Assembly (NCBI RefSeq): GCF_004345365.1
Contig: NZ_SLVF01000010.1
Coordinates: 124,001-188,000, forward strand
Reading direction: 5' to 3'
DNA from: Kribbella sp. VKM Ac-2568
GTDB taxonomy: Bacteria > Actinomycetota > Actinomycetes > Propionibacteriales > Kribbellaceae
Length of the DNA stretch: 64,000 nucleotides
In this document: positions 1 through 8,579 of the stretch, piece after piece
Position numbering within the stretch: position 1 is the stretch's first letter
How the letters are laid out: the number at the start of each line of letters is the position of its first letter
The notes under the pieces: model-generated
Told to the model about the DNA's origin: nothing
The model's database searches: none
The model's input: only the letters and a program-made list of their open reading frames with translations
Program-made: the position numbers and the translations under genes

Positions 1-368
1 GGGTCGTCGTGGGTCCGGGATCGTGGTTCACCTCGGTGATCCCGAACCTGCTCGTCCCGGCCTTGTCCCGCGGCCTGCAGGAGACGAGCGCCCGCCGGCT
101 GCTGACGTTGAACCTGGGCGAGCAGAAGGGCGAGACCGCCGGGTTCTCGCCGGAGACGCACCTCGAAGTACTGGCCGCGCATGCGCCCGACCTGCGGATC
201 GACGTCGTACTGGCGGATGAGGGGCACGTGCCGGACCCGGCGTCGCTGCAACGTACTGCGGACTCGCTCGGCGCGCACCTGGTGATCGCCGACATCGCCG
301 ACGAGGAGCGCCACCTGCACCACGACCCCGGCAAACTCGCGAAGATCTACCGCGAGATCTTCGAGTGA
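1..368 (+). CDS. yvcK: YvcK/CofD-like gluconeogenesis factor, C-terminal part (5' end outside window)
   Basis: Open from the first bases of the window (frame starting at base 3) to TGA at 366-368, so only about the last 121 residues are present. The visible start of the fragment, VVVGPGSWFTSVIPNLLVP, is the conserved nucleotide-binding segment of the YvcK/CofD-like family. These are UDP-sugar-binding proteins that link cell-wall synthesis to carbon source; in actinobacteria yvcK lies between rapZ (yvcJ) and whiA. Here whiA does follow, but only after two inserted minus-strand genes. The stop codon is one base from the stop of the convergent gene, leaving no room for a terminator. A GTG at 9 is internal to the family domain and is not the start. 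Confidence 0.88.
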   Translation, partial: VVVGPGSWFTSVIPNLLVPALSRGLQETSARRLLTLNLGEQKGETAGFSPETHLEVLAAHAPDLRIDVVLADEGHVPDPASLQRTADSLGAHLVIADIADEERHLHHDPGKLAKIYREIFE

Positions 369-369
369 G

Positions 370-1170
370 TCACTCGGGGTAAACAGGTTTCCGGTCCGCG
401 TTGTACCCCTGCCAGGGGTTGTAGACGTTCGAGTCGAACCGGGCGAGCTCCCGGCCGTTCGCGTCGTAGTAGATCGCCCAGATGGGCTTGTCCCGCACCT
501 CGTTGGGGGTCAGCTCGGCGTACCAGAGCAGGAAGCCGTTCTTCACCGTCGCCGGACTGACGATGCCGTCGACCTCGAAGTCGACCGCGGCGACGTTCTT
601 CGGCACGGTTCCTTCCGCGCCGTCGCGGTCGGTCCACACCACGAAGTCCTGCTGCCACTTGAGGTCTTCGCGCAGGTAGTTGTCGCGAGGAGCGCCGGTG
701 CCGGCGTTGTCCTGGCAGAACGCCCAGCTCTTGCGGTCGGGAGACACCAGGATCGCGCGGAACCAGGTGCCCTTCGCCTGGTTGACCGCGATCTTCCAGC
801 CGGTGAGCGATCCCGTGCCACCCCCGGCTTTGCGACTGCCGCGCTGCCACTGCTTGTCCTGCGGCTCGCACCGCTTGATGATCTGCGCGTCGGTGAGGCT
901 GCTGGGTGGCGGCTGGAGCGGTAGGAGCTTCCCGGTCGCCGGGGGACCGGCCGGCTGGACGCCATTGAGAGGGTTGCCGCTCCCATCCGACCAGGTGGTG
1001 ACGCCGGCGACGACGGCCCCGGCGGTGATCGCCCCGGCCGCGATCACGCCTGCTCGACGCAGTCGCAGGCCGCGCCGTCCCCGGCGTACGACGTCGTCGA
1101 TGGAGTGGTGCAGCGGCTGAGCGGTGTCGTCGGCAGCCCCGGCCAGCAGGTCCTTGATCTCGGTCGTCAT
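370..1170 (-). CDS. Single-pass membrane protein, probable partner of the SigE-family sigma factor
   Basis: 266 residues starting MTTEIKDLLAGAADD. The ATG at 1170 overlaps the stop of the upstream sigma-factor gene by 4 bp (ATGA), so the pair is probably translationally coupled. A short Arg-rich cytoplasmic N-terminus (about 1-38) is followed by one membrane segment (about 39-58, Ala/Gly/Val-rich) and a 200-residue extracytoplasmic domain with two Cys residues. I do not recognise that domain. Position and topology fit the membrane proteins that commonly sit behind SigE-family ECF sigma genes in actinobacteria, but no zinc anti-sigma motif (HxxxCxxC) is present. Anti-sigma function is therefore inference. 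An upstream in-frame extension to 1344 was rejected because it would lie wholly inside the sigma gene. Confidence 0.75.
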   Translation of the reverse strand: MTTEIKDLLAGAADDTAQPLHHSIDDVVRRGRRGLRLRRAGVIAAGAITAGAVVAGVTTWSDGSGNPLNGVQPAGPPATGKLLPLQPPPSSLTDAQIIKRCEPQDKQWQRGSRKAGGGTGSLTGWKIAVNQAKGTWFRAILVSPDRKSWAFCQDNAGTGAPRDNYLREDLKWQQDFVVWTDRDGAEGTVPKNVAAVDFEVDGIVSPATVKNGFLLWYAELTPNEVRDKPIWAIYYDANGRELARFDSNVYNPWQGYNADRKPVYPE

Positions 1171-1709
1171 GACAAGACCTCTTCCCGGTCGTCGACGGGC
1201 TCTTCCAGCTCTGGACGATCCAGCACTTCGCGGAGGGTGGCGAGGCCGCGTGAACTTTGGCTCTTGACGGCTCCGACACCGATGCCGAGCACGCTCGCGG
1301 TCTCCTCGAGGCTGAGGTCCGCGTAGTACCGCAGTACGACGCACGCACGTTGGCGCGGCGGTAGTTCCGCCAGCGCCTGGATCACCAGCAGGCGGTCATC
1401 GATCGTTCCGGCCGGGTCCGCGAGCGCCTGGTCGGCCGGCTGGTCGACCGGCCGGCCGACGACGTGCTCGCGGCGCCACGGTCGCTTGGCCTGGTCGAGC
1501 ACGACCGACACGACGGCCTTGTGGGCATAGGTGTTCAGGCCCGCCCGGTGGTCCAGCCGGTGCCACGCCTTGTACACGCGGACCAGTGCGTCCTGGGCAG
1601 CATCCTCGGCCCGGTGCCAGTCCCCGCACATCAGATACGCCGTACGGCGCAACCGGCGTACGGCCGCGGTCGCGAACTCGGTGAAGTCCACCTCGTCCCG
1701 TCTTCGCAT
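1167..1709 (-). CDS. SigE-family ECF RNA polymerase sigma factor
   Basis: 180 residues. Region 2 lies at about 8-55, with the core-binding segment GDWHRAEDAAQDALVRVYKA. Region 4 lies at about 110-165, with LPPRQRACVVLRYYADLSLE leading into a helix-turn-helix. Length and the MCGDWHRAEDAAQDAL wording match the actinobacterial SigE-family ECF group, which has no extra C-terminal domain. It is the first gene of a two-gene minus-strand unit with the membrane protein at 370-1170. The unit is inserted between yvcK and whiA, normally neighbours. The 177-bp gap to whiA (1710-1886) must hold promoters for both directions; I could not pick out a convincing -35/-10 pair. Confidence 0.88.
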   Translation of the reverse strand: MRRRDEVDFTEFATAAVRRLRRTAYLMCGDWHRAEDAAQDALVRVYKAWHRLDHRAGLNTYAHKAVVSVVLDQAKRPWRREHVVGRPVDQPADQALADPAGTIDDRLLVIQALAELPPRQRACVVLRYYADLSLEETASVLGIGVGAVKSQSSRGLATLREVLDRPELEEPVDDREEVLS

Positions 1710-1886
1710 CGGCCGCTCCTCTCGTTTGTCGGGGAAGGAACGACGCCGGCCACCGGAAAGGTTGCTGCCGCGAATTCTGCAGCCACCCCATCACCTGCGT
1801 CAGGTCAGCCGTAACGGGGTAGGGGTGTGGGTAGTTGGACCGGTGGTGACGCGAGGGTCTTTGACAGCAGTGGGAGGATTCCCTAC

Positions 1887-2870
1887 ATGGCGATGACAGC
1901 ACAGGTGAAGTCCGAGCTGACCAGCATCCAGGTCACGAAACCCTGTTGCCGCAAGGCCGAGGTGTCCTCCGTCCTGCGCTTCGCGGGCGGCCTGCACCTC
2001 GTGTCCGGCCGGATCGTGGTGGAGGCCGAGCTCGACAGCGGCGCCGCCGCCCGCCGGTTGCGCAAGGACATCGCCGAGATCTTCGGTCACCCGTCGGACG
2101 TCGTGGTGATCTCCCCGTCCGGAATCCGGAAGCAGACCAAGTACGTCGTCCGCGTCGTCCGCGACGGCGACGCCCTGGCGCGGCAGACGGGCCTCGTGGA
2201 CAACCGTGGCCGCCCGGTCCGCGGTCTTCCGCCGGCGGTCGTGTCAGGTGCCTCCTGCGACGCCGTGGCGGCCTGGCGCGGGGCTTTCCTGGCGCACGGC
2301 TCGCTGACGGAGCCCGGCCGCTCCTCGTCCCTCGAGGTGACCTGTCCCGGTCCGGAGGCCGCGCTGGCCCTGGTGGGTGCGGCTCGTCGCCTTGGGATCG
2401 GCTCCAAGGCCCGTGAGGTCCGCAACGTGGACCGAGTGGTGATCCGCGACGGCGACGCGATCGGCGCGCTGCTGACCCGTCTGGGCGCGCACGAGTCCGT
2501 GCTCGCGTGGGAGGAGCGGCGGATGCGTCGCGAGGTCCGCGCCACCGCGAACCGGCTCGCGAACTTCGACGACGCCAACCTGCGCAGGTCCGCCCGCGCG
2601 GCGGTGGCGGCCGGTGCCCGGGTCGAGCGGGCCCTGGAGATCCTCGGTGACGACGTCCCGGACCACCTGCAGGTGGCGGGCAAGCTGCGGCTGGAGCACA
2701 AGCAGGCCAGCCTCGAGGAGCTCGGCCAGCTGCACGAGCCGGCCCTGACCAAGGACGCCGTCGCGGGCCGGATCCGCCGCCTGCTGGCGATGGCCGACAA
2801 GCGCGCCGCCGACCTCAACATCCCGAACACCGAGGCCAACCTCACCCCCGACATGCTCGACCCGGCCTGA
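1887..2870 (+). CDS. whiA: DNA-binding protein WhiA (sporulation/cell-division regulator)
   Basis: 327 residues beginning MAMTAQVKSELTSI. The ATG at 1887 has a GGGAGG Shine-Dalgarno about 10 bases upstream, so it was preferred over an in-frame ATG at 1827. WhiA combines an N-terminal domain related to LAGLIDADG homing endonucleases, here with RGAFLAHGSL at about residue 132, and a C-terminal DNA-binding helix-turn-helix (about 265-305). In Streptomyces it works with WhiB to control septation genes; in other Gram-positives it affects division and chromosome segregation. Length is typical. Downstream, a strong hairpin separates it from gap. Confidence 0.95.
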   Translation: MAMTAQVKSELTSIQVTKPCCRKAEVSSVLRFAGGLHLVSGRIVVEAELDSGAAARRLRKDIAEIFGHPSDVVVISPSGIRKQTKYVVRVVRDGDALARQTGLVDNRGRPVRGLPPAVVSGASCDAVAAWRGAFLAHGSLTEPGRSSSLEVTCPGPEAALALVGAARRLGIGSKAREVRNVDRVVIRDGDAIGALLTRLGAHESVLAWEERRMRREVRATANRLANFDDANLRRSARAAVAAGARVERALEILGDDVPDHLQVAGKLRLEHKQASLEELGQLHEPALTKDAVAGRIRRLLAMADKRAADLNIPNTEANLTPDMLDPA

Positions 2871-2881
2871 CCCCGGCGGAA

Positions 2882-2929
2882 CAACGTCCGAAGTACCGAG
2901 GCCTATGGCCCATAGTCCTTCGGACGTTG
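2882..2929. terminator. Inverted repeat / probable terminator after whiA
   Basis: Twelve-base perfect stem: CAACGTCCGAAG at 2882-2893 pairs with CTTCGGACGTTG at 2918-2929. Within the loop CTATGG/CCATAG can pair again, so the element could fold as a long hairpin. There is no U-tract, as is common in high-GC actinobacteria. The outer stem sequence recurs in the hairpin after gap. Confidence 0.6.
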
Positions 2930-3076
2930 CGACCGTGTGCGTGGTCTGGTCCAGTTGCTACTCGCGGGTCACGGTGGTCTGATGTGGACGGTACCAGTGG
3001 GTCGAGTGGGCTGTTGGGCTAGTGTTTCGGGCATAGCGGCAGTGCTCAAAAGCTAGTTCTGAGGAGACGCAGTCCC

Positions 3077-4084
<1,008 letters not shown>

Positions 4085-4103
4085 CGTCTCCCCATTCGCC
4101 TTG

Positions 4104-4145
4104 CGTCCGAAGAACTGTGGCCTGGAGCGCACGGTTCTTCGGACG
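4104..4145. terminator. Hairpin between gap and pgk (attenuator or processing site)
   Basis: CGTCCGAAGAAC at 4104-4115 pairs perfectly with GTTCTTCGGACG at 4134-4145, leaving an 18-base loop. The gap-pgk spacing is only about 105 bp and both genes read forward, so a partial terminator or a stability/processing hairpin is plausible. The arm shares CGTCCGAAG with the whiA hairpin at 2882-2929. Confidence 0.55.
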
Positions 4146-4189
4146 TCAGCGCCCCGACGAAGCAGCACTGCGTTGAAGGAAGCTGAACT

Positions 4190-5392
4190 GTGAAGACGAT
4201 CGAAGACCTCGGGGACGTGGCCGGCCTGCGGGTGCTGGTGCGCTCCGACCTGAACGTGCCGATCGACGGCGACAAGATCGGCGACGACGGCCGCATCCGG
4301 GCCAGCGTGCCGACCCTGGTGAAGCTGGCCAAGGCCGGCGCCAAGGTGATCGTGACCGCCCACCTCGGCCGCCCCAAGGGCAAGGCGAACCCCGAGTTCA
4401 CTCTCGCCCCGGTGGCCAAGCGGCTCGGCGAGCTGCTGGAGCCGGAGGGCATCAGGGTGCGCTTCGCCACCGACGTGACCGGCGACAGCGCCCAGGAAGC
4501 CGTCCAGGAGCTGGACGAGGGCGAGGTGCTGCTGCTGGAGAACGTCCGATACGACCCGCGCGAGGAGAGCAAGGACGAGGCCGAGCGGACAGCGCTGGCC
4601 GAGGAGCTCGCTGGTCTGGCCGACCTGTTCGTCAGCGACGGCTTCGGCGTAGTCCACCGCAAGCAGGCCAGCGTCTACGACGTCGCCCGGCAGCTTCCGC
4701 ACGCGGCCGGCGGCCTGGTGCTCGCCGAGGTCGAGGTGCTGAAGAAGCTGACCGAGGACCCGGCCCGCCCGTACGTCGTCGTACTGGGTGGCGCGAAGGT
4801 GTCCGACAAGCTCGCGGTGATCGACAACCTGCTCGCCAAGGCGGACAAGCTGCTGATCGGTGGCGGCATGGTCTTCACCTTCCTCAAGGCCCAGGGCCAT
4901 GAGGTCGGCAAGAGCCTGCTCGAGGAGGACCAGCTCGACACGGTGAAGGGCTACCTGGAGACCGCCAAGGCCAAGGGCGTCGAGATCGTGCTGCCGACCG
5001 ACATCGTGGTCGCGCCCGAGTTCAAGGCCGACTCTCCCGCCACGGTCGTCGCCGCGGACGCGATCCCGGCCGACCAGCTCGGCCTCGACATCGGCCCGGA
5101 CTCCGGCAAGGCCTTTGCCGCCGAGATCTCGTCGGCGAAGACGGTGTTCTGGAACGGCCCGATGGGCGTCTTCGAGATGGAGGCGTTCGCGGGCGGAACC
5201 AAGGCTGTCGCGCAGGCGTTGACCGAGGTGGACGGCCTCAGTGTGGTCGGCGGTGGCGACTCCGCCGCCGCAGTACGGCAGTTGGGCTTCGCCGACGACC
5301 AGTTCGGGCACATCTCGACCGGCGGCGGCGCGTCGCTGGAATACCTCGAGGGCAAGGAACTGCCCGGACTCGCTGTTCTGGAAGAGGAGTAA
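4190..5392 (+). CDS. pgk: Phosphoglycerate kinase
   Basis: 400 residues, GTG start at 4190 with a weak GGAAG-type site upstream. It transfers the acyl phosphate of 1,3-bisphosphoglycerate to ADP. The N-terminal substrate-binding motif RSDLNVPIDG is at about 18-27. The C-terminal nucleotide-binding half contains VLGGAKVSDK, and the Gly-rich SVVGGGDSAAAV and STGGGASLEYLEG segments are intact. Length is normal. tpiA begins six bases after the stop region, so the two are almost certainly co-transcribed. Confidence 0.98.
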   Translation: MKTIEDLGDVAGLRVLVRSDLNVPIDGDKIGDDGRIRASVPTLVKLAKAGAKVIVTAHLGRPKGKANPEFTLAPVAKRLGELLEPEGIRVRFATDVTGDSAQEAVQELDEGEVLLLENVRYDPREESKDEAERTALAEELAGLADLFVSDGFGVVHRKQASVYDVARQLPHAAGGLVLAEVEVLKKLTEDPARPYVVVLGGAKVSDKLAVIDNLLAKADKLLIGGGMVFTFLKAQGHEVGKSLLEEDQLDTVKGYLETAKAKGVEIVLPTDIVVAPEFKADSPATVVAADAIPADQLGLDIGPDSGKAFAAEISSAKTVFWNGPMGVFEMEAFAGGTKAVAQALTEVDGLSVVGGGDSAAAVRQLGFADDQFGHISTGGGASLEYLEGKELPGLAVLEEE

Positions 5393-5398
5393 CAAGGA

Positions 5399-6214
5399 AT
5401 GGCTGGCTCTGAAGTTTCGGCTGCCCGTACGCCGTTGATGGCGGGCAACTGGAAGATGAACGTCAACCACGTGGAAGCCGTGCACCTGCTGCAGAAGCTG
5501 AGCTGGACGCTGCAGGACAAGAAGCACGACTTCGAGCGGGTCGAGGTCGCGGTGCTGCCGCCGTTCACCGACATCCGCAGCGTGCAGACGCTCGTCGACG
5601 GTGACCGGATGAAAATCGTGTACGGCGCGCAGGACGTGTCGCAGCACGACGCGGGCGCCTACACCGGGGACATCTCGGCGGCCATGCTCACCAAGCTCGG
5701 CTGCACCTACGTGCTGGCCGGGCACTCCGAGCGCCGCCAGTACCACCACGAGGACGACGCCCTGGTGAACGCGAAGGCCACCAAGGCGCTCGCGGCCGGG
5801 CTGGTCCCGATCGTCTGTGTCGGCGAGGGCCTCGAGGTCCGCAAGGCCGACGGGCACGTCGAGCACTGCCTGGGCCAGGTCGACGGTGCGCTGGCCGGGC
5901 TGAAGCCGGACGACGTCCGCAAGATCGTCATCGCGTACGAACCGGTCTGGGCGATCGGCACCGGCGAGGTGGCGACCCCCGAGGACGCGCAGGAGGTCTG
6001 TGCCGCGATCCGGGGCCGGCTGGAGGAGATCTCACCCGCGGTGGCCGACTCGGTACGCATTCTTTACGGGGGGTCGGTGAAGATGAGCAGCGCAGGTGGC
6101 ATCATGGCCCAGCCGGATGTCGACGGCTGCCTGGTGGGCGGAGCTAGCCTGCAGGTGGACGAGTTCGCCGGTATCTGCCGTTACCTGGACCTTCAGTTAG
6201 GCTACTCCTCGTGA
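5399..6214 (+). CDS. tpiA: Triosephosphate isomerase
   Basis: 271 residues, ATG at 5399 shortly after an AACAAGGA site that overlaps the end of pgk. It interconverts dihydroxyacetone phosphate and glyceraldehyde 3-phosphate. Catalytic elements are visible: Lys19 in GNWKMN, His at about 109 in AGHSERRQ, Glu at about 181 in AYEPVWAIGTG, and the phosphate loop YGGSVK. The final TGA is shared with the secG start (GTGA overlap at 6211-6214). Confidence 0.98.
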   Translation: MAGSEVSAARTPLMAGNWKMNVNHVEAVHLLQKLSWTLQDKKHDFERVEVAVLPPFTDIRSVQTLVDGDRMKIVYGAQDVSQHDAGAYTGDISAAMLTKLGCTYVLAGHSERRQYHHEDDALVNAKATKALAAGLVPIVCVGEGLEVRKADGHVEHCLGQVDGALAGLKPDDVRKIVIAYEPVWAIGTGEVATPEDAQEVCAAIRGRLEEISPAVADSVRILYGGSVKMSSAGGIMAQPDVDGCLVGGASLQVDEFAGICRYLDLQLGYSS

Positions 6215-6444
6215 TTCTCGCTTTCTCGATCGTCGTGATCATCTGCAGCCTGATCCTCACGCTGCTCGTGCTGCTGCACAAAGGCCGCGGTGGCGGTCTT
6301 TCGGACCTGTTCGGTGGCGGTGTCTCGTCCAGCCTGGGCGGGTCCTCGGTCGCCGAGCGGAACCTGGACCGGATCACGATCGGCGTCGGCCTGATCTGGT
6401 TCGCTGCTATCGTCGCGCTCGGCCTGCTGTACAAGCTCGGCTGA
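6211..6444 (+). CDS. secG: SecG subunit of the Sec translocon
   Basis: 77 residues, GTG start overlapping the tpiA stop by 4 bp. It has two membrane helices (about 2-22 and 51-72) separated by a Gly/Ser-rich loop containing LLHKGRGGGLSDLFGGG, the SecG hallmark. It associates with SecYE to assist protein export. tpiA-secG adjacency is the conserved actinobacterial arrangement. Confidence 0.95.
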   Translation: MILAFSIVVIICSLILTLLVLLHKGRGGGLSDLFGGGVSSSLGGSSVAERNLDRITIGVGLIWFAAIVALGLLYKLG

Positions 6445-6460
6445 GAGGGGAGTAGCTCCC

Positions 6461-6820
6461 GTGGCTGGTGGTGGCAGCGCAATTCGTGGCAGCCGGGTCG
6501 GTGCCGGACCGATGGGTGAGGCGGAGCGCGGCGACACCGCGCCCCGGCAGCGCATCGTGTTCTTCTGTGCCAACGGGCACGAGACGGCGACGGTGTTCGC
6601 GGTCGAGGCAGCCATCCCGGAGGCGTGGGACTGTCCGAGGTGTGGTCTACCGACCAGCACCGACGTCAACAACCCTCCGCCGCCGCCGAAGATCGAGCCG
6701 TACAAGACCCATCTCGCCTACGTCAAGGAACGCCGCAGCGAGCAGGAAGCGGCCGAGATCCTCGACGAGGCACTCCAGAAGCTTCGCGCACGCCGCGCTC
6801 GCGGCGAAGTGATCTTCTGA
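6461..6820 (+). CDS. rbpA: RNA polymerase-binding protein RbpA
   Basis: 119 residues, GTG at 6461 preceded by GAGAGGGGAG. RbpA is an actinobacterial transcription factor that binds primary sigma and RNA polymerase and stabilises the open complex. Visible parts are an N-terminal tail (about 1-25), the zinc/Rbp core (about 26-75) with the CANGH and CPRCG pairs, a Pro-rich linker, and the sigma-interacting helix containing HLAYVKERRSEQEAAEILDE. It is the last gene of the glycolytic run and is followed by a strong hairpin. Confidence 0.96.
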   Translation: MAGGGSAIRGSRVGAGPMGEAERGDTAPRQRIVFFCANGHETATVFAVEAAIPEAWDCPRCGLPTSTDVNNPPPPPKIEPYKTHLAYVKERRSEQEAAEILDEALQKLRARRARGEVIF

Positions 6821-6840
6821 GTTCCACCAGGACGAACGCA

Positions 6841-6873
6841 CGCCCGGGCCGGTCCGCAAGGACCACCCGGGCG
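6841..6873. terminator. Bidirectional terminator between rbpA and the convergent PEP-mutase-family gene
   Basis: CGCCCGGG (6841-6848) pairs with CCCGGGCG (6866-6873), with an inner GGTCC-GCAA-GGACC helix capped by a GNRA-type tetraloop. It lies between two convergent stop codons. Confidence 0.75.
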
Positions 6874-6911
6874 TCCGCGTTCCAGCACCCTGCGTTCCGG
6901 TGCCCTGCGTT

Positions 6912-7733
6912 CTAGTGCTTCGTCGCTGAGGCGTTCTTCGCGAACAGTTGGTTGAGCTCGGCCTGGGGGATCTGGTCGGCCGCGAAACCCAGCGTGCCCT
7001 GGGTCAGCAACTCCTGGGCGCTGCGGCGGATGAAGCCGAGGGCTGCCCGGGCGATGCTGCCGCCCAGGCTGATCCGGGTCACGCCAATCCCGAACACGTC
7101 CGGCAGGGTCAGCGTCGAGCTGCCGAGGCCGACGACGACGTTCAGCGGCCCGTCGATCTCCTTCACCAGCGTCTCCAGCGTGCTCAGGTCGTTGACGCCG
7201 GGGACGAAGAGGCAATCGGCGCCGGCCTCGCGGAACAAGTTGGCGCGACGGATCGAGTCCGCCAGGGGAGTGGGCTGCTTCAGCAGTTGCCCGTCAGTAC
7301 GGGCAGTGAGCACGAAGTCAGCTCCACCCGCCTCCCGTGCCGCCACAACTCGCTCGACCGACAGCGCCTCGTCGTACAGGTCCCGGCCGTCGAAGTCCTC
7401 GATGTTGCCGCCCGCGAGCCCGGCGTCGAGCGCCAGCCGGATGGTCGAGGCCACCTCCTCCGGACGTTCGCCGTACCCGTCCTCGAGATCGCCGTTCACC
7501 GGGACCGAACTGGCGTCCGTGATCTGCCGGATCCGCTCGAACATCACCTCCCGTGACACCGATGGCGCTCCGTCGGGCAGGGTGTGGTCGCCGGCGCCGA
7601 GGGAGAAGGCGATCCCGGCGCTGGTGGTCGCGATCGCGGGGAATCCGGCGTCGGCGAGCAGGATCGCGCTGCCGGCGTCCCAGGCGTTCGGCATCACGAA
7701 GGATCCGTCGTGCAGGTCGCGGAAGGTCGTCAT
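6912..7733 (-). CDS. Isocitrate lyase/PEP mutase superfamily protein
   Basis: 273 residues from ATG at 7733 (MTTFRDLHDG). An AGGA site lies about eight bases upstream, and an in-frame start at 7766 was judged less likely. Family features of this TIM-barrel carbon-carbon lyase/mutase group are VMPNAWDAGSA near the N-terminus, TTSAGIAFSLG, the metal-binding PVNGDLEDGYG and NIEDFDG, and TARTDG. The KKCGH motif of true isocitrate lyase is absent, so it is closer to the short phosphonomutase or 2-methylisocitrate-lyase-like proteins; substrate unknown. It lies downstream of pgl on the same strand, separated by 75 bp and a small hairpin. Confidence 0.82.
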   Translation of the reverse strand: MTTFRDLHDGSFVMPNAWDAGSAILLADAGFPAIATTSAGIAFSLGAGDHTLPDGAPSVSREVMFERIRQITDASSVPVNGDLEDGYGERPEEVASTIRLALDAGLAGGNIEDFDGRDLYDEALSVERVVAAREAGGADFVLTARTDGQLLKQPTPLADSIRRANLFREAGADCLFVPGVNDLSTLETLVKEIDGPLNVVVGLGSSTLTLPDVFGIGVTRISLGGSIARAALGFIRRSAQELLTQGTLGFAADQIPQAELNQLFAKNASATKH

Positions 7734-7756
7734 ACGGTCATCCTGGCAGCGAAACA

Positions 7757-7774
7757 CTTCGGCCACCGCCGAAG
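7757..7774 (-). terminator. Short hairpin after pgl, possible terminator of the pentose-phosphate operon
   Basis: CTTCGGC (7757-7763) pairs with GCCGAAG (7768-7774) around a 4-base loop. Read on the minus strand the stem is followed by TGTTTCG, a weak T-rich tail, so it may end transcription from the upstream operon before the PEP-mutase-family gene. Confidence 0.4.
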
Positions 7775-7808
7775 CGCCTCGCGACGCCGGGCCCCACGCA
7801 AAGAAGGA

Positions 7809-8579
7809 TCAGGTGCGGGGTGCGCGGATCTCGTGGGGGATGTCGGTGGCGGCCGCTTCGTCGAGGAGCCAGAGGGTGCGGTTCAGGCCCTTTACTCCGG
7901 CGGCGGGAATCTGCAGCGGGCCGGTGCCGGACAGGGCGAGCCGTACCGCCTTCGCCTTGTCGTCGCCGGCGACCGCGAACCACGCCTCGTGCGCGCGGTT
8001 CAGTGCTGGGAAGCTGAGCGAGATCCGGGTCGGCGGTGGCTTCGGCGCTCCGTGTACCGCGACCGAAGACCGCTCCACCTCATGCAGTGTGGGGTGCTCG
8101 GGGAACAGCGAGGCGACATGCCCGTCCGGCCCGACACCCAGCATCAGTACGTCGAACGTGGGCACGCCGTCACGATCACCGGGTCCGGCTGCCGCGGCGA
8201 GGGTCGCGGCGTATTCATCCGCGGCCGCCTCGGGACCTTGGCCGGTGTCAGCCGGCATCGGGTGCACGAGTGCGGGGTCCACGTCGACGTGCGAGAGCAA
8301 CGCGTCCCAGGCCTGGGTCTCGTTGCGCTCCGGGTCGCCTTCTGGCAGGAAGCGCTCGTCGCCCCACCAGAACTCGACCCGGCGCCAGTCGATCGCGCTG
8401 CGGGCAGGGGATTCCGCCACGGCCCGGTAGACCACCGCGGCGACGCGGCCGCCCGTCAGGACGACCTGCGCCACCTTGCCGCTGCTCTGCACGTCCACCA
8501 GGCGGGTGATGAGCCTGGCCGCGACGGCGTGGGCGAGGCCCTCGGCGTCGCGGTTGACCAGGATCGACGGTGAACTCAT
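7809..8579 (-). CDS. pgl: 6-phosphogluconolactonase
   Basis: 256 residues from ATG at 8579 (MSSPSILVNRDAEGLA), which overlaps the opcA stop by 4 bp. It hydrolyses 6-phosphogluconolactone, the second step of the oxidative pentose phosphate pathway. The DevB-type motifs VEFWWGDERFLP and VLMLGVGPDGHVASLFPEH are present. Last gene of tkt-tal-pgi-zwf-opcA-pgl. A longer in-frame reading to 8930 would run through the coding sequence of opcA and was discarded. Confidence 0.95.
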   Translation of the reverse strand: MSSPSILVNRDAEGLAHAVAARLITRLVDVQSSGKVAQVVLTGGRVAAVVYRAVAESPARSAIDWRRVEFWWGDERFLPEGDPERNETQAWDALLSHVDVDPALVHPMPADTGQGPEAAADEYAATLAAAAGPGDRDGVPTFDVLMLGVGPDGHVASLFPEHPTLHEVERSSVAVHGAPKPPPTRISLSFPALNRAHEAWFAVAGDDKAKAVRLALSGTGPLQIPAAGVKGLNRTLWLLDEAAATDIPHEIRAPRT

